Of a stretch of DNA of 64,000 bases, positions 59,671 through 64,000 are shown one piece after another; positions within the stretch are counted from its first letter, which is position 1; each line of letters starts with the position of its first letter. The stretch spans positions 1,612,001-1,676,000 of the forward strand of contig JAPTOF010000015.1 in assembly GCA_028554755.1 (NCBI GenBank), read 5' to 3'. The notes under the pieces were generated by a model. It had not been told where the DNA came from. It saw nothing but the letters and a program-made list of their open reading frames with translations, and made no database searches. Made by a program: the position numbers and the translations under genes. The stretch comes from Cordia subcordata (Eukaryota > Streptophyta > Magnoliopsida > Boraginales > Cordiaceae).

Positions 59671-62600
59671 GGTACATCTTTTTTGTTCTACATTGAAACC
59701 TATTTAGTGGTTGATTCTACTGATTCTTGGATTGTAGACTCTGGAGCCACTAATTATATTTGTAATTCTTTGCATTGGTTTTAGGAAATGAAGAAACCAG
59801 GTAAAAGGGAATTTGCTCAAAGGATGGGCAATAGAGCAAAAGTATAGGCTACTTAAGTGGGAGAACTGTGCTTAAATTTTCCATGTAATAGGAAGTTATT
59901 TTTGAACAATGTTTATTATGTTCCGGATGTATGTAAAAACCTTAGCTCTATTTTACAATTAATATTAGATGGCTTTTGCATTAATTTCCATTTTGGTATT
60001 GATATCGGTGGTTTTGGAAATATTATTTATTCCAATAGCATGCATCATAACTTGTTCTATATGAAACCTATTATAAGCTCACTACATAATATAGAGCAAA
60101 CTAATTCGCAGAAAAGGATGGTTTTTTTGACCAATGATACTTATCTGTGGCACCTACGCTTATGACATATTAGACTAAAGTGAATTCAGAGATTAGTTGA
60201 GAATGAACATCTTAGCTTAACAGATTTTGAAGATCTACCTCTATGTGAATCTTGCCTCAAAGGGAAGATGACCAAACAGTCATTTTCTTCTCAAGGAGCA
60301 AGGGCCAAAGAAGTATTGGAATTGGTACACATTAATGTATGCGGTCCTATGAGTAAACTAGCATGAGAAGGTTATAAGTATTTCATTAATTTCATTGATG
60401 GTTACTCTAGATATGAATATGTATATCTAATGTGGTGCAAGTTTGAATCCTTTGAGAAATTCAAGGAGCTCCAGACTGAGGTAGAGTGGAAATTAGATAA
60501 ACATATCAAAGACCTTCGGTTTGATTGAGATGGCGAATACCTCTTGGGTTAGTTCAGGGATTACCTTACATAAGAAGGGATTATGTCTCAGCTGACTACA
60601 TTGGGGTCTCCCTAACAAAATGGTCTAGCAGAGAGAAGAAATCGTACCCTGTTAGATATGGTTAGGTCAATAATGAGTTATGCATCATTACCTTTATCTT
60701 TTTGGGGATATGCCCTTGAAACAGTAGCATACATCTTGAACTTGGTACCATCTACATCAGTACCTAGGACACCGCAAGAAATATGGACTGTGCGTAAGCC
60801 TAGTTTAAATCATCTCCACATTTGGGGTTGTCCAGCTTATGTACTAAATAGCAATGCTTTAAAGTTGGAACCAGGATCTGAGTTGTTCTATTTTATTGGG
60901 TATCTTAAGGGAACCAGAGGTGGGATCTTCTACAATGCTAAGGAGCAGAGTGTTTATAAGCACTTATGTTAGATACTTAGAGAATGATGATATGATCCAA
61001 AAAACACTAGATTCTATAGTTGTTCTACAAGAGATTTCACAAGAATCTCCAATGACACCTATGGATGAAAAAGAATAGCATTTTACACCTAATACTTCAA
61101 AGCCTCATTGTAATAGGAGGATATCTAAGCCACCTGATAGATATTATGGAGAGTCTTTTTGGACTTCTTCACATAATTAGGTATGGATCCCATAAGTTAC
61201 GATGAAGCAGTTTTCGGCATAGATGCCTATCAATGGCATACGACAATGGATTCAAAGTTAGAATCAATGTATTCTAACAAAGTCTGGGATCTTGTAGTTG
61301 CACCTGAAGGCGTAAAACTTATAGGGTGCAAATGGGTCTACAAGAGAAAAAAAGGAGTTGATTGAAAGGTTGAAACCTTTAAAGTAATGTTGGTGGCGAA
61401 AAGTTATACTTAAAAAGAAGGGATCGATTATGAGGATACTTTTTAACCGGTACCCATGCTTAAATCCATAAGGATACTCATTGCCATTACATTCATTATG
61501 ACTACAAGATATGGCAAATGGACATCAAGACAAATTTTCTTAATGAAGAGCTTGATGAGACCATTTACATTACATAACCAGATAGATATGTTGCTATAGG
61601 CCAGGAACATATGGTTTGTAAGCTAAAGAAGTCCATTTATGGATTAAAGAAGGCATCTAGAGCATGGAACATTAAATTTGATCAAGCAAAAAAATCTTAT
61701 GGTTTTGATAAAAAAATTGGTGAACCTTACGTGTGTAAGAAACGTAATAGAAATGCTGTAGCTTTTTTGATTCTGTATGTGGATGATATCTTACTAATTG
61801 GAATTGATTTGGGGATGTTATCATCCATCAAGGTTTGGCTTTCTACTCAATTTCAAATGAAAGATTTAGGAGAAGCTAGTTATGTTCTAGGAATCAAACT
61901 CATGCGAGATCGTAAGAACAAAAGGTTAGCCCTATCTCAAGCTTCATTTATTGGGAAGATATTGGTTAGGTTTAACATGCAAAACTGTAAGAAGTCCTCA
62001 TTACCTTCTAGACATAGAGTTTATCGATCTTGGGATCAATATCTTAAAACACCTGAGAAGATAGTGAGCATGAAAGGAGTTCCTTATGCTTCGGTAGTTG
62101 GAAGCCTTATGTATGGCATGTTATGTACTAGACTAGATATTTGCTTTGCTGTTGGCATGGTTAGTAGATATCATTCAAACCCTGGACTGACACATTAGGT
62201 CACGGTTAAGCATATATTTAAGTTCTTAAAAAAGATGAAAGATTATGTGTTGCAATACTATGTAGATGATCTGACTCCATTAGCCTATACAGACTCAAAT
62301 TTCTAGTCAGATAGAGATTCCAGAAAAGTCCACTTTTGGATATGTTTTTACTTTGTCAAGAGGAGCTATTTCATATCAAAGTATAATGCAAAATTGTATT
62401 GCTGACTCTACCATGGACACTGAGTATATTGTAGTGTTTGAGACTGCGAAAAAGGCAGTATGGCTAAGAAAATTCCTTTTAGACCTAGAGGTTGTGCCGG
62501 CAGCTCACAGACTGAAAATGTTGTATTGCAACAACAATAGTCTTGTTTCACAATGCAAAAAGCCTAGGAATCACAAAATTGGTAAAAACATTGAACGAAA

Positions 62601-62715
62601 ATATCATTTGATCCATGAGTTTACCCAGAGAGGAGATGTAATAGTTGAAAAGATAGCATCAGCAAAAAACCTGGGGATCCATTTACAAAGACTCTTCCAG
62701 AGAAAATGTTTTCCA
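59671..62715 (+). pseudogene. Angela-like pol: protease, integrase, RT, RNase H, broken
   Basis: The protease active site reads WIVDSGATNYICN near 59729. The pre-integrase part is at 60130-60260 (LWHLRL, CESCLKGKMTKQSFS). In integrase the first catalytic block is LVHINVCGPMSKLA, with Asn in place of the family's Asp. The second Asp block is next to a stop, and the Glu block is QNGLAERRNRTLLDMV. RT begins at 61183 (HTTMDSKLESMYSNKVWDLV) and carries the YVDD box in LILYVDDILLIGIDLGM near 61770. RNase H follows at 62260-62700 (ADSTMDTEYIVVFETAKKAV, HKIGKNIERKYHLIHEF). More than ten stops or shifts are present. Confidence 0.85.
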
Positions 62716-62800
62716 TATATTTGGAGTCTATGGTTATTAGGTTGTGGGAGTCTATGGGTATTGGGTTATGCAGAAGTGATCTTTAGTACAAGTGGGAGAT

Positions 62801-64000
62801 TGTTAGGATTAGTATGCCCTAAAGCTCACTTGTATATGACATTTTGGATGTTAGACAAAGTATAATCATTTTGTTAAATGGCATTATGAGTTTCTTACAT
62901 ATTATCTCTGGTATGTTTTATTGATGTATGTATAAAGGTCTCTTGACTTAAACTAATGACTTGGGTGCATAGTGAGGTTGGATGCATAATAGGTCCAAGT
63001 CCAGATTTAGTCATGTCATAAATTGAGTCTATAACCGAATGGTAGTGTTGGCCACTCTACTAGGATAAGGTTATATTGAGTAAGTCTCCTCATTGAGGGT
63101 GATCTGCCGAGGTCACTAGAGGACTTTCTGGATTTGTCTCGATAGTACGCGTGTCACAAATTTGACAGGACCATTGTAAGTATAATTTCTAGAGACATAC
63201 TATCAAAGAAAGAAAACAAGATACTCATTGTTATTAAATGATAATTGCCCTTAATCTTGAGCATATGTGGTTGAACTAATGAAGTTAGGGTTTGGTACTT
63301 TGATTCAGTGTGGGTGAGATTTTCCTTTATTAGGATCGATAGCCTTGTGCATTGAGTGCCAAGTTCTAATTAATTTGAACATGCATATGCAATATGGAAT
63401 CTATGTGCCCCCTTTGGCATTGTCCAAATTTATCATCTGAATTTAGATCTAGTGTTATTACCTTTATGGGTATATCAGTCATATGGCTTGAGGGTCGCTC
63501 CTGAGATCAAGAGATTCCATAACCAAGGATGGTTGGACAATAGGACAAAAGACCTAACAGAAAAAGATGTTTCTGAGGAGGTGATAGTACACAGGCCAAA
63601 GGACCAGCTTAGTTGTAGGTATACATAGAGTGGCATTATGGTTGGTAGGTCAAAGACAAAGTTCACATCTTTTGTGATAAGCTTCTATGTATTAACAATT
63701 ATTCTTGGAGTGCACCTTTGATCTTATGGTCGGAGTTAAAAAAAAATTATTATATTGTCCAGATCAGGCAAGGACATTTTTGATTATTTTTAGAAGCTAA
63801 GGTTAGTTGTGCCTTCTTGGTCCCTTCTCTAGTTGAATGACTTTGAGAGAGTAATCTTAAAAAAACAAATTTCGTATTGTGGTAATAGCCTTATTAGGCT
63901 GAAGCTTAGAATTGAGTTTGAGCTTTCTTAAGAGTCCAAGATAACCTTATTGAGCTAGAGCATATTTGCTATAGAACACCTTTAATTTATTGAATATGCA
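62801..64000 (+). repeat. 3' LTR of the Angela-like element, partial
   Basis: The first 1200 bp match 55394 onward with scattered substitutions and indels. A purine tract (AGTGGGAGAT, 62791-62800) directly precedes it. The end is outside the window. Confidence 0.88.

Larger units (their letters stand above)
55394..64000 (+). mobile_element. Angela-like Ty1/copia element, right LTR running off the window
   Basis: A plus-strand copia element is inserted in Athila-A. The left LTR is 55394-57154, the PBS starts at 57157, gag-pol covers about 58885-62710, a purine tract follows and the right LTR begins at 62801. The window ends about 560 bp before the expected end of that LTR. The 1.76-kb LTRs and protein wording fit the Angela/Tork group. 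Many stops interrupt gag and pol, so it is non-functional. The target duplication would begin with TATCT at 55389-55393; the other side is not visible. Confidence 0.9.

Overview
This window is nuclear DNA from a flowering plant. It contains spliced genes of plant-specific families, an AT-rich background, and LTR retrotransposons of the plant lineages Ale, SIRE, Angela-like, Athila and Tat. I cannot name the species. I see no RNA gene, CRISPR array or bacterial-style operon. Only two loci look like ordinary host genes: the last two visible exons of a KAC/KIN-14 kinesin-like gene (32-190 and 6526-6972, + strand) and a complete two-exon bHLH transcription factor gene (29322-30549, + strand). Nearly everything else is transposable-element DNA or featureless intergenic sequence.

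Layout. (1) 1-7200: the KAC-like 3' end. Its last visible intron (191-6525) holds a whole but decayed 4.96-kb Ale-type copia element in antisense orientation (317-5278). (2) 7213-11461: AT-rich intergenic DNA with a 136-bp tandem duplication and a truncated copia gag-pol relic (9430-10690). (3) 11462-22619: a full-length 11.16-kb Ty3/gypsy element of the Tat type, with 498-bp LTRs differing at 7 positions by my hand count and a perfect GTCAG target-site duplication. It carries gag-protease, RT, two RNase H domains and integrase. Its long 3' region holds a hairpin array, a spliced antisense gene (18250-20301, - strand) and a 64-bp tandem array. (4) 22625-29300: intergenic DNA with a LINE pol relic, a small MITE and a Helitron-like terminus. 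(5) 29322-30549: the bHLH gene. (6) 31588-32519: a Tourist-like MITE nested inside a relative of itself. (7) 33079-64000: a nest of LTR elements. A SIRE-type copia (from 33079) is cut at 37141 by Athila-A (- strand). Athila-A is itself split by the complete Athila-B (39114-50209, TSD GCATG) and by an Angela-like copia (55394 to beyond the window end).

The strongest leads are all in the Tat element: an antisense three-exon gene whose frame is kept across two plausible introns, an array of short hairpins whose stems covary, and a 64-bp tandem array of the kind known to seed satellite DNA. A second lead is a set of CG-rich GTCGACC/GACCGGC tracts in three unrelated retrotransposon lineages. A third is a deletion in Athila-B that removes the RT catalytic FMDD box still readable in Athila-A. 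All coordinates, mismatch counts and splice sites were read by eye. Lineage assignments rest on recognised protein motifs, not on searches.
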